Source of the DNA: Dankookia rubra
GTDB taxonomy: Bacteria > Pseudomonadota > Alphaproteobacteria > Acetobacterales > Acetobacteraceae
Direction: 5' to 3'
Length of the DNA stretch: 64,000 bases
Assembly (NCBI RefSeq): GCF_004355005.1
Contig: NZ_SMSJ01000001.1
Location: 248,001-312,000, forward strand
A program made the position numbers and the translations under genes. Each line of letters opens with the position of its first letter. Positions within the stretch are counted from its first letter, which is position 1. Positions 1 to 8,960 of the stretch are shown here, piece after piece. The notes below the pieces were generated by a model that was not told the DNA's origin, searched no databases, and saw only the letters and a program-made list of their open reading frames with translations.

Positions 1-443
1 CTCGGCAGACGGACGGCATCCTCGACCAATCGGCCAGAGGCGCTGCGATACAGTCCCTCCCCGTAGATGCTCATGGACGACGCGACCACGACGCGACGCA
101 CCGGCCGCTCGATCAGGCATTGAAAAAGCACTGCAGTGCCGGAATCATTGGCAGACACATACCGGTCTACCGCATACATGCTCTGCCCGACGCCGACTTC
201 GGCTGCGAGGTGCACGACAGCATCCACTCCTTGCAGTGCACGCGCCACGGCCGCAATGTCTCGCACATCCCCGCGGTGGAACTCGACATGAGGTCCGACC
301 GAGAGAACGCCAGACTGCGCCCCATGCACTTGGTCCAACAAGCTGTCCAGCACCCGCACGCGATAGCCGCGGCGGAGCAATTCACCTGCCAAATGACAGC
401 CTATAAACCCCGCGCCACCCGTAAGAAGAATCAATTCCGACAC
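1..443 (-). CDS. NAD-dependent epimerase/dehydratase, N-terminal part (runs off window)
   Basis: Short-chain-type NDP-sugar epimerase or dehydratase, of which the first 147 residues are visible; the gene continues beyond base 1. The N-terminus reads [20 protein letters not shown], a Rossmann GxxGxxG NAD site at residues 9-15. A later segment, [15 protein letters not shown], matches the extended-SDR family, and [11 protein letters not shown] contains the catalytic Ser region. The start is GTG at 443, preceded by GGAG. It is divergent from the inositol-phosphate synthase operon and probably supplies or modifies the sugar nucleotide used there (inference). The substrate cannot be told from this fragment. 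Confidence 0.85.
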   Translation of the reverse strand, partial: MSELILLTGGAGFIGCHLAGELLRRGYRVRVLDSLLDQVHGAQSGVLSVGPHVEFHRGDVRDIAAVARALQGVDAVVHLAAEVGVGQSMYAVDRYVSANDSGTAVLFQCLIERPVRRVVVASSMSIYGEGLYRSASGRLVEDAVRLP

Positions 444-740
444 CAGGGCGCCTCCGTTCTATCCACCTGCCGTTTGCGCTGCCGGTCTAGAGGTCGCGCC
501 ACGTCGATCGGTTCCCGGACCTACAGCTCGACGATGCGTTTGGCGTCGCGCCTGCGGCCGCCGAGCAACAAAGGCTCCCGGCTCAGTGCGAACGCAAACC
601 GCGCCAGGACGGAACCGGTACTCACCTGCATTTGTCAGTGCCGCATTCCGTGCCGGCGGGGCGAAGCGCCGCGCCTCGCGTTCCCCACCATCACAGCCAG
701 AGCAGGCTGCGGCCATAGACCGATGCGAGGGAGACAAGCT
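444..740. other. Divergent intergenic region, probable promoters
   Basis: 297 bases between the divergent epimerase and inositol-phosphate synthase starts. No credible gene is seen; an open frame running through it is only an upstream extension of the synthase frame. It must hold the promoters for the epimerase and for the long plus-strand operon, but I could not pick a convincing -35/-10 pair. Confidence 0.4.
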
Positions 741-1814
741 TTGGGTTCCAGACGCGTGCGGGTCGGGCTGATCGGCATCGGTAACTGTGCGTCCTCCTTC
801 GTGCAGGGCCTGACCTATTACCGGTCGGCCCATGACCAGGTCCCTGGCCTGATCCGGCCGGATCTCGGGGGCTACCGGATTTCGGATATCGATATCAGCG
901 CAGCTTTCGACGTCGCTACGGAAAAGGTCGGCTGCGATGTTGCCGAAGCGATCCTGGCGCACCCGAACAACACGCATCGGTTTGCTGAAGTGGGGCCGCT
1001 GGGCGTGACCGTGTCGCGTGGCCGCACGCTCGATGGGATAGGCCGCTACCTCCGCGACGAAGTGAAGGAGTCGGATGCGCCGGAAGCGGATGTCGCCGAG
1101 ATCCTGCGTCGCAGCGGTACTGAAGTCCTGGTTTCCTACTTGCCGGTCGGTTCGCAGCAGGCCACCGAGTGGTATGCCGAGAAGGCACTCGAGGCCGGCT
1201 GCGCCTTCGTCAACTGCATTCCGGTCTTCATCGCCTCGGATGCAGGCTGGCAAGCTCGATTCGCCGAACGGCGCCTGCCGTTGGTGGGAGACGATATCAA
1301 AAGCCAAGTCGGTGCCACGATCGTACACCGTGTCCTGACAAACTTGTTCCGAGAGCGTGGTGTATCGCTCGATCGGACCTATCAGCTCAACTTCGGCGGG
1401 AATGCCGATTTCCTGAACATGCTCGAACGCGAAAGGCTGCAATCGAAAAAGATCTCGAAGACGCAGGCGGTCACCAGCCAGATGGATGTACCGCCTGCAC
1501 CCGGCGACATCCATGTCGGTCCGAGCGATTTCGTCCCGTGGCTGGGTGACCGGAAATTCGCGCAGATCCGGATGGAGGGAACCGGCTTCGGCGGTGTGCC
1601 GCTGCAGTTGGAGTTGAAGCTGGAAGTCTGGGACTCTCCCAACTCCGCTGGTGTCGTGGTCGATGCGGTGCGCTGCGCCAAGCTGGCGCTCGACCGTGGC
1701 CATGGCGGCGTGTTGCAGGGACCGGCCAGCTACTTCATGAAGTCACCCCCGGTGCAATTCACCGACGCTGAGGCCCGGGAACTCACGCTGCGCTTCATCG
1801 CCGGCGAGGGCTGA
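741..1814 (+). CDS. ino1: Inositol-3-phosphate synthase (myo-inositol-1-phosphate synthase)
   Basis: Converts glucose 6-phosphate to 1D-myo-inositol 3-phosphate using NAD as internal redox cofactor; cytoplasmic. The NAD site is [18 protein letters not shown] near the N-terminus. The family core is present as [13 protein letters not shown] followed by [14 protein letters not shown], which carries the conserved lysines. At about 357 residues it matches the short prokaryotic/actinobacterial form, not the eukaryotic one. I chose TTG at 741 because GAGGGAGA lies about 7 bases upstream; ATG at 723 is in frame and possible. A much longer upstream extension is open only because of high GC. First gene of the operon; its product is presumably the acceptor for the glycosyltransferases downstream. 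Confidence 0.9.
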   Translation: MGSRRVRVGLIGIGNCASSFVQGLTYYRSAHDQVPGLIRPDLGGYRISDIDISAAFDVATEKVGCDVAEAILAHPNNTHRFAEVGPLGVTVSRGRTLDGIGRYLRDEVKESDAPEADVAEILRRSGTEVLVSYLPVGSQQATEWYAEKALEAGCAFVNCIPVFIASDAGWQARFAERRLPLVGDDIKSQVGATIVHRVLTNLFRERGVSLDRTYQLNFGGNADFLNMLERERLQSKKISKTQAVTSQMDVPPAPGDIHVGPSDFVPWLGDRKFAQIRMEGTGFGGVPLQLELKLEVWDSPNSAGVVVDAVRCAKLALDRGHGGVLQGPASYFMKSPPVQFTDAEARELTLRFIAGEG

Positions 1815-1819
1815 TCCGG

Positions 1820-2419
1820 ATGGCGACGACCATCCTTTTGGTGCGCCACGCCGCCCACCCCTTGCTTGGCAAAGTGCTCTGCGGACGGATGGCCGGCGTG
1901 GAACTCGACGGGGCCGGGCGCGACCAAGCGGCACGGCTGGGGACGCGGATCGCCGTGCGCAAGCCGGATGCGCTGTTCACCAGCTCGCTCAGCCGCGCGC
2001 GCGATACCGCACAGGCCATCGCCGACGCTTCTGGTCTGGTTGTTCAGCCCTGCGAGGCCCTAGACGAGATCGACTTCGGCGACTGGACCGGTGCCCGCTT
2101 CGATGACCTGGAGGGCGATCCAAGATGGGTGCGTTGGAATGGCGAGAGGGCCAAGTCCTGCCCACCGGGCGGTGAGCCGATGCAACAGGCGCAGTCGCGC
2201 GTGGTCGCTGGCATCCACCAGATGAAAACTTCCTATCCGCACGGCACGGTCGTCGCTGTCAGCCATGCGGACATCATCAAGGCGGCCCTGCTCTGGTGCA
2301 TTGGACTGACGCTCGACGCGCATATGCGGTTCGACATCGATCCCGCATCCTCCAGCGCTCTCGTGCTGTGGGACGGCGGCGGAAGGCTAATGTGGATGAA
2401 TGAGGGGGTGACCGCATGA
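1820..2419 (+). CDS. Histidine phosphatase family protein
   Basis: Phosphoglycerate-mutase-like phosphomonoesterase of 199 residues. It has LLVRHAAHP with the phospho-accepting His10 after Arg9, the acidic EIDFGDW motif near residue 83, and the second catalytic His149 in VAVSHADII. It starts 5 bases after ino1 and overlaps the next gene at ATGA. By position it could remove phosphate from inositol phosphate or from a glycosylated inositol phosphate, a step required in mycothiol-type pathways; this is inference. An alpha-ribazole-phosphatase-like role is the alternative, but no cobalamin genes are nearby. Confidence 0.85.
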   Translation: MATTILLVRHAAHPLLGKVLCGRMAGVELDGAGRDQAARLGTRIAVRKPDALFTSSLSRARDTAQAIADASGLVVQPCEALDEIDFGDWTGARFDDLEGDPRWVRWNGERAKSCPPGGEPMQQAQSRVVAGIHQMKTSYPHGTVVAVSHADIIKAALLWCIGLTLDAHMRFDIDPASSSALVLWDGGGRLMWMNEGVTA

Positions 2420-3180
2420 ACACGCGGATCGAAGCCGAGGCGTTGCGCCGGCGCGCCGCCGCGCTCGGTAACTGGTTCCACAACATCGACCTTGGCGGCG
2501 TCAGCACCGCGCCGGACCATTTCCTCGGTGACTATCCCTCGGTGAAGTGGCGCCGCTTCGCGCATGCGGTGCCGCAGGACCTCAGCGGCCGCAGCGTGCT
2601 CGACATCGGCTGCAACGGCGGCTTCTATGCAATCGAGATGAAGCGTCGGGGCGCCGCGCGGGTGCTCGGCATCGATTCCGACCAAGACTACCTGGCGCAG
2701 GCCCGCTTCGCCGCCGAGGCCACCGGCCAGGACATCGAGTTCAGGGCCATGTCGGTCTACGATCTTGGCACGATCGGAGAGCGATTCGATATCGTACTGT
2801 TCATGGGCGTGCTGTATCATCTCCGCCATCCACTTCTCGCCCTCGATCTGATCCACGAACATGTCGCCGAGGACATGCTCATCTTTCAGTCGATGCAGCG
2901 CGGCAAGCCACAGATTGCGCCTGTGCGGGAAAATTTCGACTTTTGGGATACCGCGCCCTTCGACGATGCGGGCTGGCCGAAGCTGCATTTTATCGAGCAC
3001 CGCTACGCCCAGGACGAGACCAACTGGTGGGTGCCGAACCGTGCTTGCGCGGAAGCCATGCTCCGCAGCGCCGGCTTTGCCATCGAGGCGCATCCGGAGG
3101 AGGAGGTCTACGTCTGCAGGCGCGTCGACGCACCGCAAGGAGCCGGTGCGGTCTACCCGGCCCGGGAGAACCGCGCATGA
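2416..3180 (+). CDS. CmoB-like SAM-dependent methyltransferase
   Basis: 254 residues. SAM-binding motif I is VLDIGCNGGFYAIEM at residues 61-75, with the acidic end of strand 2 in VLGIDSD and motif IV-like VLFMGVLYHLRHPL. The N-terminal WFHNIDLGG and the NGGFYAIEM loop resemble CmoB-type enzymes, but the protein is shorter and its context is sugar metabolism, not tRNA modification. I recall a conserved but uncharacterised family of this type in glycosyltransferase clusters of Ramlibacter and related bacteria; I could not verify this. It overlaps both neighbours by ATGA, which fixes the start. The substrate is unknown; an O-methylated sugar or inositol is plausible. Confidence 0.85.
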   Translation: MNTRIEAEALRRRAAALGNWFHNIDLGGVSTAPDHFLGDYPSVKWRRFAHAVPQDLSGRSVLDIGCNGGFYAIEMKRRGAARVLGIDSDQDYLAQARFAAEATGQDIEFRAMSVYDLGTIGERFDIVLFMGVLYHLRHPLLALDLIHEHVAEDMLIFQSMQRGKPQIAPVRENFDFWDTAPFDDAGWPKLHFIEHRYAQDETNWWVPNRACAEAMLRSAGFAIEAHPEEEVYVCRRVDAPQGAGAVYPARENRA

Positions 3181-4091
3181 TCGAAGCGGCGATGATCTGG
3201 AACGAGCCCAACAACAAGTCGCATTGGGACCCCGAGCTCGACCCCGACTGGCGGTTGTTTGCCGAGATGGCGACCGGTGCCGCTCAGGCGATCCGCGCCG
3301 CGCACCCGACCCTGCCGCGGGTACTCGGAGGCATTTCGCCGATCGATCCCGCTTTCATTGGCAATCTTGCGGAACGCGGGGTCCTGGATCACCTCGAGGT
3401 CGTCGCGGTACATGGTTTCCCGCTCGACTGGAACCTCTGGCAGATCGGCGAATGGCCGATGAAGCTCGACGAGATTCGCGCGGTGACGGACCTGCCGGTC
3501 TGGGTGTCCGAGGTTGGAGTCTCATCCTTCGGGGCCGAGGAAGTCCAGGCCTGGGGCGTTGATCGTACCGCGGAACTGCTGGTGGGGCGCGCACCGCGCA
3601 TCCACTGGTACAGTCTCTATGACCTGCCGCGCGCCTGGGAAGCAACGACTCGCCATCGCGAGGCGGAGGGCTCGTCCTACTACCGGCATTTCTACATGGG
3701 GCTGCTGCGCGAGGACGGATCGCCAAAGCCATCGCTGGAAGCCTTCGCCCGCCGAGCCCCGGCCCTCGGCCTGTGCCAGTGGTTCCATTTCGAGGATCAC
3801 CGGCTGGACGACGCGGTCGCCTGGATGCGGCGGCTCGGAGTCCGGCACCTGCGGACCGGCCTTTCATGGGCCGACAGCTTCCGGCCGAATGCGCTCGACT
3901 GGTTCGACCGGCAGATGGCGGCGCTCGAGGAATTCGATGTGACAGTCACCTTCTGCTTCACGCCGGAGCACCGCGGCTTGGCGCCGCATCACACCAGCCC
4001 GCCGCTTGTGCCGGCGGAGTTCGCCGAGTTCTGCGGGGCGATGATTCGACGCTACGCCCGTCCCGGAACCCCGGCTGCCGCGCTGGGTTGA
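3177..4091 (+). CDS. Glycoside-hydrolase-fold (clan A-like) protein, apparently circularly permuted
   Basis: 304 residues. It opens with the acid/base motif MIWNEPNNKSHW at residues 6-17 and then has a nucleophile-type motif, VSEVGVSSFG. The strands that normally precede WNEPN (RRLGVRHLRTGLSWAD and EEFDVTVTFCFTPEH) come instead in the C-terminal third, so the TIM-barrel order looks like beta4-beta8 followed by beta1-beta3. The ATGA overlap with the methyltransferase fixes the start, so the missing N-terminus is not an annotation error. There is no signal peptide, so it should act in the cytoplasm, possibly as a transglycosidase or a binding protein. Database homologues may be named beta-xylosidase; I would not assign a substrate. 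Confidence 0.75.
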   Translation: MIEAAMIWNEPNNKSHWDPELDPDWRLFAEMATGAAQAIRAAHPTLPRVLGGISPIDPAFIGNLAERGVLDHLEVVAVHGFPLDWNLWQIGEWPMKLDEIRAVTDLPVWVSEVGVSSFGAEEVQAWGVDRTAELLVGRAPRIHWYSLYDLPRAWEATTRHREAEGSSYYRHFYMGLLREDGSPKPSLEAFARRAPALGLCQWFHFEDHRLDDAVAWMRRLGVRHLRTGLSWADSFRPNALDWFDRQMAALEEFDVTVTFCFTPEHRGLAPHHTSPPLVPAEFAEFCGAMIRRYARPGTPAAALG

Positions 4092-4123
4092 CCATCCACT
4101 CACACTGCGAATGCCGAAGTGCC

Positions 4124-5251
4124 ATGGCCGCGGACAATGTTGACCTCGATCTCCAGGATGCCCGGCAGGCAGCACGCGCCGCGTCGCTGCGCTACGTGTC
4201 GGATGATGAGCCGGGTATCGGTCGCAGGCGCTTCGGCAAGGGATTCAGCTACCGCCAGCCCAAGGGCGGCACTGTGAAGGATCCGGCCACGCTCCGCCGC
4301 ATACGCGCCCTGGCCATCCCACCGGCTTGGACACAGGTCTGGATCTGCCCTCGGGAGGACGGCCACATCCAGGCGACCGGCCGCGACGAGAAGGGACGCA
4401 AGCAGTACCGCTACCATCCCCGTTGGCGGGAGACGCGGGACGCCGCGAAATTCGGCCATATGGTCGAGTTTGCCCGCGCCCTGCCGCATATCCGCGACCA
4501 GGTGGAGCGCGATCTGGCGCTGTCCGGTCTGCCGCGCCGCAAGGTGCTGGCGACCGTGGTGCGGCTGCTGGAAACCACCCTCATTCGTGTCGGCAACGAC
4601 GACTACGCAAAGCAGAATGGCAGCTATGGCTTGACGACGCTGCGGAACCGCCATGTCGAGGTCGAGGGCGCGAAGCTCCGCTTCGCCTTCAAGGGAAAGA
4701 GTGGCAAGGCCTGGCAGCTCCAGATTGCCGACCGCCGCATCGCCCGCATCCTCCGGGAGTGCCAGGACCTGCCGGGCCAGGAGCTGTTCCAGTACCTCGA
4801 CGAGGCGGGCGAACGCCACGGCATCGATTCCGGCGACGTCAACGACTACCTGCGCGAGATCGCCGGCAGCGACGTGACGGCCAAGGATTTTCGCACCTGG
4901 GCCGGCACGGTGCTCGCCGCCCTGGCGTTGCGCGAGTTCGAGCGCTTCGACACTGAGGCCGCAGCCAAGCGCAACGTCAAGCGCGCGATCGAACAGGTGG
5001 CCCAGCGGCTTGGCAACACGCCGACCATCTGCCGCAAGTGCTATGTGCATCCCGGCGTGCTCGACTGCTACCTGGACGGCAGCCTGGCCGACCAGGTGCG
5101 GGAGGAAGCGGAGACCGAGCTGCGCGAGGCTGCGGCCGGCTTGCGACCGGAGGAAGCGGCGGTGCTCGGCCTGCTGATCGGCCGCTTGGCGCGCCAGGAA
5201 CTACGTCCGGCACGCAGCGGCAGCGCCGCCCTGGCACGGGCGGCCGCCTGA
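4124..5251 (+). CDS. DNA topoisomerase IB (poxvirus/eukaryote-like)
   Basis: 375 residues. Relaxes supercoils by transient 3'-phosphotyrosyl linkage. Landmarks are the N-terminal KGFSYRQPKGG and RALAIPPAWTQVWICP, the catalytic RNRH and KGKSGK segments, DFRTWAGT with the active-site Arg near 257, and CRKCYVHP with the nucleophile Tyr307. Length and motif order match the bacterial TopIB family. ATG at 4124 was chosen because upstream in-frame sequence belongs to the preceding gene's DNA. It begins 32 bases after the glycoside-hydrolase gene, and its stop overlaps the next gene by one base (TGATG). A topoisomerase has no obvious role in glycoside biosynthesis, so it is either a passenger or marks an insertion in the operon. 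Confidence 0.92.
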   Translation: MAADNVDLDLQDARQAARAASLRYVSDDEPGIGRRRFGKGFSYRQPKGGTVKDPATLRRIRALAIPPAWTQVWICPREDGHIQATGRDEKGRKQYRYHPRWRETRDAAKFGHMVEFARALPHIRDQVERDLALSGLPRRKVLATVVRLLETTLIRVGNDDYAKQNGSYGLTTLRNRHVEVEGAKLRFAFKGKSGKAWQLQIADRRIARILRECQDLPGQELFQYLDEAGERHGIDSGDVNDYLREIAGSDVTAKDFRTWAGTVLAALALREFERFDTEAAAKRNVKRAIEQVAQRLGNTPTICRKCYVHPGVLDCYLDGSLADQVREEAETELREAAAGLRPEEAAVLGLLIGRLARQELRPARSGSAALARAAA

Positions 5252-6336
5252 TGCGGATCGTCGTCTTCGGCCTTACCATTACCTCCTCCTGGGGCAATGG
5301 CCATGCGACACTGTGGCGCGCGCTCTGCCGTGCCCTGGCGCGCCGCGGCCATCACGTCACCTTCTTCGAGCGCGATGTGCCCTACTATGCCGACACGCGC
5401 GACCTGCAGCCGATGCCAGGGCTGAAGACGGTGCTCTACGCGGATTGGAGCTCCATCAGGCCACAAGCCGAGCGGATCCTGCGGGGCGCCGACATTGCCA
5501 TGGTCACCTCCTATTGCCCGGACGGCGCCGCCGCCTCGGCACTGGTGCTCAACTCGGCGGTGCGGCTCCGAACCTTCTACGACCTCGATACCCCAGTGAC
5601 GCTGGACCGCCTTGCGGCCGGCGAGCGACCCGACTACCTGCCATCCGAGGGGCTCGGCGGGTTCGACTTGGTGTTGAGCTATACTGGCGGAGAGGCGCTG
5701 CAGCGTCTGCGTTCCGAGCTTGGCGCGCGGCGCGTCGCACCGCTCTATGGCAGCGTCGACCTTGAGGCGCATCGGCCGGTCCCGCCGGACCCTCGGCTGC
5801 GCGCCGACCTCTCCTACCTCGGCACCTATGCCGCCGACCGGCAGCCGGCTTTGGAACGGCTATTCGTGGCGCCGGCGCGTGCCCTGCCCGCGCATCGCTT
5901 CGTCATCGGCGGCGCGCTCTACCCGCCGGAGTTCCCCTGGGCCGAGAATATCTGGTTCCTCCGCCACATGCCGCCGGCCGAGCACGCAGCCTTTTTCGCA
6001 TCCTCCCGCCTGACGCTGAACATCACCCGGCGGGCCATGGCGGCGATGGGATGGTGTCCTTCCGGCCGGCTGTTCGAGGCAGCGGCTTGCGGCGCGCCGA
6101 TCCTGACGGATTCGTGGGCCGGCCTCGCGGATTTTTATACGCCGGGAGGCGAGGTCATCGTCGCTGACACCAGCGAGGACGCAATTGCCGCCATCGGGCT
6201 GACCGACGCCGAGATGCGCCGCATTGCCCGGGCGGCTCGGGACCGCACCTTGGCCGAGCACACCGCGGACCACCGGGCCATTGCGCTCGAGGATGCCGTG
6301 CAGGCGGCGATGACCTCCGCGATGATCGGAGATTGA
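5251..6336 (+). CDS. CgeB-like glycosyltransferase
   Basis: 361 residues of GT-B fold. The N-terminal Rossmann half begins MRIVVFGLTITSSWGNGHA, followed by RRGHHVTFFERDVPYY. The C-terminal donor-binding half contains NITRRAMAAMGWCPSGRLFE and AAACGAPILTDSWAGLADFY, the pattern of the CgeB/DUF3880 group. The start ATG overlaps the topoisomerase stop. It probably transfers a sugar from a nucleotide donor in the cytoplasm. The second glycosyltransferase lies at 7908, so the product may carry at least two sugars. Donor and acceptor are unknown. Confidence 0.82.
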   Translation: MRIVVFGLTITSSWGNGHATLWRALCRALARRGHHVTFFERDVPYYADTRDLQPMPGLKTVLYADWSSIRPQAERILRGADIAMVTSYCPDGAAASALVLNSAVRLRTFYDLDTPVTLDRLAAGERPDYLPSEGLGGFDLVLSYTGGEALQRLRSELGARRVAPLYGSVDLEAHRPVPPDPRLRADLSYLGTYAADRQPALERLFVAPARALPAHRFVIGGALYPPEFPWAENIWFLRHMPPAEHAAFFASSRLTLNITRRAMAAMGWCPSGRLFEAAACGAPILTDSWAGLADFYTPGGEVIVADTSEDAIAAIGLTDAEMRRIARAARDRTLAEHTADHRAIALEDAVQAAMTSAMIGD

Positions 6337-6338
6337 GT

Positions 6339-7145
6339 ATGTGGGGCATCATCCCTGCGGCCGGCCTCGGCAGCCGCATCCAACCCCTGGCCTTCTCGAA
6401 GGAACTGCTGCCGGTCGGCAGCAGGCTGGAAGGTGGGGTTGAGCGCCCGCGCGCCGTCAGCGAGCACCTAATCGAGCGCATGCTGGCCGCCGGCGTCGAT
6501 AAGATCTGCTTCGTCATCGCTCCAGGCAAGAGCGACATCATCAACTACTATGGCTCGCGCATAGGCGGTGCCTCCATTGCCTATGTGGTGCAGCAGGAAC
6601 CGAGCGGCCTGTGCGACGCATTGTTCTGCGCCCTGCCGCTCATCAGGCCGGAGGAGCCGGTGGTGGTTGGCCTGCCGGACACCATCTGGTTCCCGGAAGC
6701 CGCACTGGCACCTTTGCCGGACGACGTCTTCAGCTTCCTGCTTTTCCCGGTCGAACGGCCGGAGTTTTTCGATGCCGTTGTCACCGATGCCGCCGGCCGG
6801 GTCGAGACCATTGAGGTTAAGCGCCGCGACGCCCGCAGTCATTGGATCTGGGGCGCCTTCAAGCTGCCTGGCTCCGTGCTGCACGAGTTGCATTCCCTCT
6901 GGCAGGAGCCTGGCCGGGGCGACGAGTACATGGGCACGTTGGTCAATGCCTGGCTGGCCCGCGGCGGCGCGGCGAGAGGCGTCCGTGCCGGCGAGGTCTA
7001 TGTCGATGTCGGCACGCTGAACGGCTATCGCGAGGCGGTCTCGCTGCTCGCGCAGAGGCCTGGCCCGCGCGAGTCCGGCGCTGTCCCCTTCCGCGTGCTG
7101 CAGCAGCGCGCGACAGAGGCCGCCCGGATCCATGCCGTCCGGTGA
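6339..7145 (+). CDS. Sugar-1-phosphate nucleotidyltransferase
   Basis: 268 residues. The N-terminal signature IIPAAGLGSRIQPLAFSKEL has the nucleotide-binding GxGxR loop and the catalytic Lys of the RmlA/GalU family. VGLPDTIWF corresponds to the metal-binding Asp segment, and DVGTLNGYREAV near the end is the usual closing motif. It makes an NDP-sugar, presumably the donor for the two glycosyltransferases. ATG at 6339 lies 2 bases after the previous stop; TTG at 6333, overlapping that stop, is an alternative start. The base (UTP, dTTP or another) cannot be deduced by eye. Confidence 0.85.
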   Translation: MWGIIPAAGLGSRIQPLAFSKELLPVGSRLEGGVERPRAVSEHLIERMLAAGVDKICFVIAPGKSDIINYYGSRIGGASIAYVVQQEPSGLCDALFCALPLIRPEEPVVVGLPDTIWFPEAALAPLPDDVFSFLLFPVERPEFFDAVVTDAAGRVETIEVKRRDARSHWIWGAFKLPGSVLHELHSLWQEPGRGDEYMGTLVNAWLARGGAARGVRAGEVYVDVGTLNGYREAVSLLAQRPGPRESGAVPFRVLQQRATEAARIHAVR

Positions 7146-7917
7146 GTTTCTTCGCAGGCTCGCCAGCCGCGAGGACCTGTCGCCGGCGCGCGTGCTGATC
7201 GTCGCGGCGCATCCGGACGACGAGGTGATCGGGCTCGGCGGCCAGCTACCACTCCTACCGCGGGCGCGGATCCTGCACGTCACGGATGGCGCGCCGCGCA
7301 ACGGGCAGGACGTTGCAGCCCATGGTTTCGCCGATTGTGCTGCCTATGCCGCCGCGCGGCACGGGGAACTGGCGGCGGCGCTCGCCTTGGCCGGACTGCC
7401 GGCCGCCGCGGCGCAGACGCTCGGCGTGCCGGACCAGGAAGCGGCGCTGCACCTGCCGGATGTCGTCGCGGGCATCGCCTCGGCCATTGCGGCCTGCGGC
7501 GCCGAGATCGTGGTGACCCATGCCTACGAGGGCGGCCATCCCGACCACGATGCCATCGCACTGGCGGTGCATGCGGCGGTGCGGCGCTGTCCGGCTTCGA
7601 TCATCGAGATGGCGGGCTATCACGCCGGACCGCATGGCATCGCAGTCGGCGATTTCCTGCCGCATGCGGGCACGGCGTCGGTGACGCTCTCCCTCTCGCC
7701 CGGGCAATGCGCCTTGAAGCGCCGGATGCTCGATTGCTTCGCCACGCAACGTGCGGTGCTCGCGGCCTTCCCGGTTGCCACCGAGCGACTGCGCACCGCC
7801 CCCGGATACGACTTCACCCGGCCGCCGCATGAAGGACGGTTGTTCTACGAGAGCTTTCCCTGGGGGATGTCGGGCGAGCGCTTCCGCCAGCTTGCGGCCG
7901 CGGTGCCATGGCACTGA
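7132..7917 (+). CDS. PIG-L family N-acetylglucosaminyl deacetylase
   Basis: 261 residues. The zinc site is AAHPDDE at residues 25-31, followed by the second metal-binding motif GGHPDHD at 134-140. Family members (MshB, BshB, PIG-L) remove the acetyl group from GlcNAc attached to inositol, malate or phosphatidylinositol. It overlaps the nucleotidyltransferase by 14 bases and the next glycosyltransferase by 10. Beside an inositol-phosphate synthase this is the clearest hint that the pathway passes through a GlcNAc-inositol-type intermediate; the inference rests on family chemistry. Confidence 0.88.
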   Translation: MPSGEFLRRLASREDLSPARVLIVAAHPDDEVIGLGGQLPLLPRARILHVTDGAPRNGQDVAAHGFADCAAYAAARHGELAAALALAGLPAAAAQTLGVPDQEAALHLPDVVAGIASAIAACGAEIVVTHAYEGGHPDHDAIALAVHAAVRRCPASIIEMAGYHAGPHGIAVGDFLPHAGTASVTLSLSPGQCALKRRMLDCFATQRAVLAAFPVATERLRTAPGYDFTRPPHEGRLFYESFPWGMSGERFRQLAAAVPWH

Positions 7918-8960
7918 CGATCCTGCAGGTCGCCTTTCCCTTCGCGCCGGTCGGGCCGGATGCGGTCGGCGGGGCGGAGCAGGTGCTGAGCACGATCGAG
8001 CGCGGCCTGCCGCGCTTCGGTCACCGTGCCATCGTGCTCGCCTGCGAGGGCTCCGCCACGAACAGCACGCTTCTGCCGATCCCGCTACCGCCCGGGCCGG
8101 TGACGGATGCCATGCAGGATGCCGTGCATGCCGCGCTGCGCGAGCGCATCGCCGCGGCGCTGAGGCGCTACCCGGTCGATCTGGTGCATATGCACGGCAT
8201 CGACTTCCATCGCTACCTGCCGTCCCCCGGGGTACCGGTGCTGGCGACGCTGCACCTGCCGCCGGGTTGGTACCCGCCCGAGGTCTTCCGCCCCGCGCGC
8301 CCGGACACCTGGCTGCACGCGGTCTCGTCGTCCCAGCATCGCGCCTGTCCGCCCTGCGCTTCGCTGCTGCCGCCGATCGACAACGGGGTGGCGACCGACG
8401 CGCTCCACCTGCCGCTCACGCGACGGCGCTTCGCCCTGCTGCTCGGCCGCGTCTGCCCGGAGAAGAACCAGCATGCGGCGCTCGAAGCCGGCAGCCAGGC
8501 GGGAATGCCGGTTCTGCTAGGTGGCCAGGTCTTTCCCTATGCGGCGCACGAGACCTATTGGCGTGACAAGGTCCTGCCGCGCCTCACGCTGCCGCACCGC
8601 TTCCTCGGCCCGCTCGGCTTTGCCCGCAAGCGCCGCCTGCTGAGCGCGGCGCGCTGCCTGATCTCGGCCAGCATCGCGCCGGAGACGAGTTCGCTGGTGG
8701 CGATGGAAGCCATGTCCTGCGGCACGCCGGTAGTCGCCTTCGCCTCCGGCGCGCTGGCCGACATCATCGAGCACGGCGTCACCGGCTTCCTGGTCCGTGA
8801 CGTGGCCGAGATGGCCGTAGCGATCCGGGCGGCGGACGGGCTCTGCCCCGCGACCATCCGCGCCACCGCGCGGCGACGGTTCTCGGCGGATGCCATGCTC
8901 GCCGGCTATCTTGGCGCCTATCATCGGGTTGCGCGGCCGGGCAGCAGCCATGCGGCCTGA
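7908..8960 (+). CDS. Glycosyltransferase family 4
   Basis: 350 residues of GT-B type. The glycine-rich acceptor loop is DAVGGAEQVLSTIERGLPR near residues 19-37, and FALLLGRVCPEKNQ starts the donor domain. The E-x7-E motif region is APETSSLVAMEAMSCGTPVV, followed by SGALADIIEHGVTGFLV. This is the pattern of MshA-like and other retaining GT4 enzymes. It overlaps the deacetylase upstream and the acyltransferase downstream, so translation is probably coupled. It is the best candidate to glycosylate inositol phosphate here, but that is inferred from context only. Confidence 0.88.
   Translation: MALTILQVAFPFAPVGPDAVGGAEQVLSTIERGLPRFGHRAIVLACEGSATNSTLLPIPLPPGPVTDAMQDAVHAALRERIAAALRRYPVDLVHMHGIDFHRYLPSPGVPVLATLHLPPGWYPPEVFRPARPDTWLHAVSSSQHRACPPCASLLPPIDNGVATDALHLPLTRRRFALLLGRVCPEKNQHAALEAGSQAGMPVLLGGQVFPYAAHETYWRDKVLPRLTLPHRFLGPLGFARKRRLLSAARCLISASIAPETSSLVAMEAMSCGTPVVAFASGALADIIEHGVTGFLVRDVAEMAVAIRAADGLCPATIRATARRRFSADAMLAGYLGAYHRVARPGSSHAA

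Noticed and set aside
120-740. Long N-terminal extension of inositol-phosphate synthase
   Set aside because: It overlaps the divergent epimerase gene and has no similarity to the family; a TTG with a good ribosome site lies at 741.
2547-3176. Upstream extension of the glycoside-hydrolase-like gene
   Set aside because: It lies wholly within the methyltransferase gene in another frame; the ATGA overlap at 3177 marks the true start.
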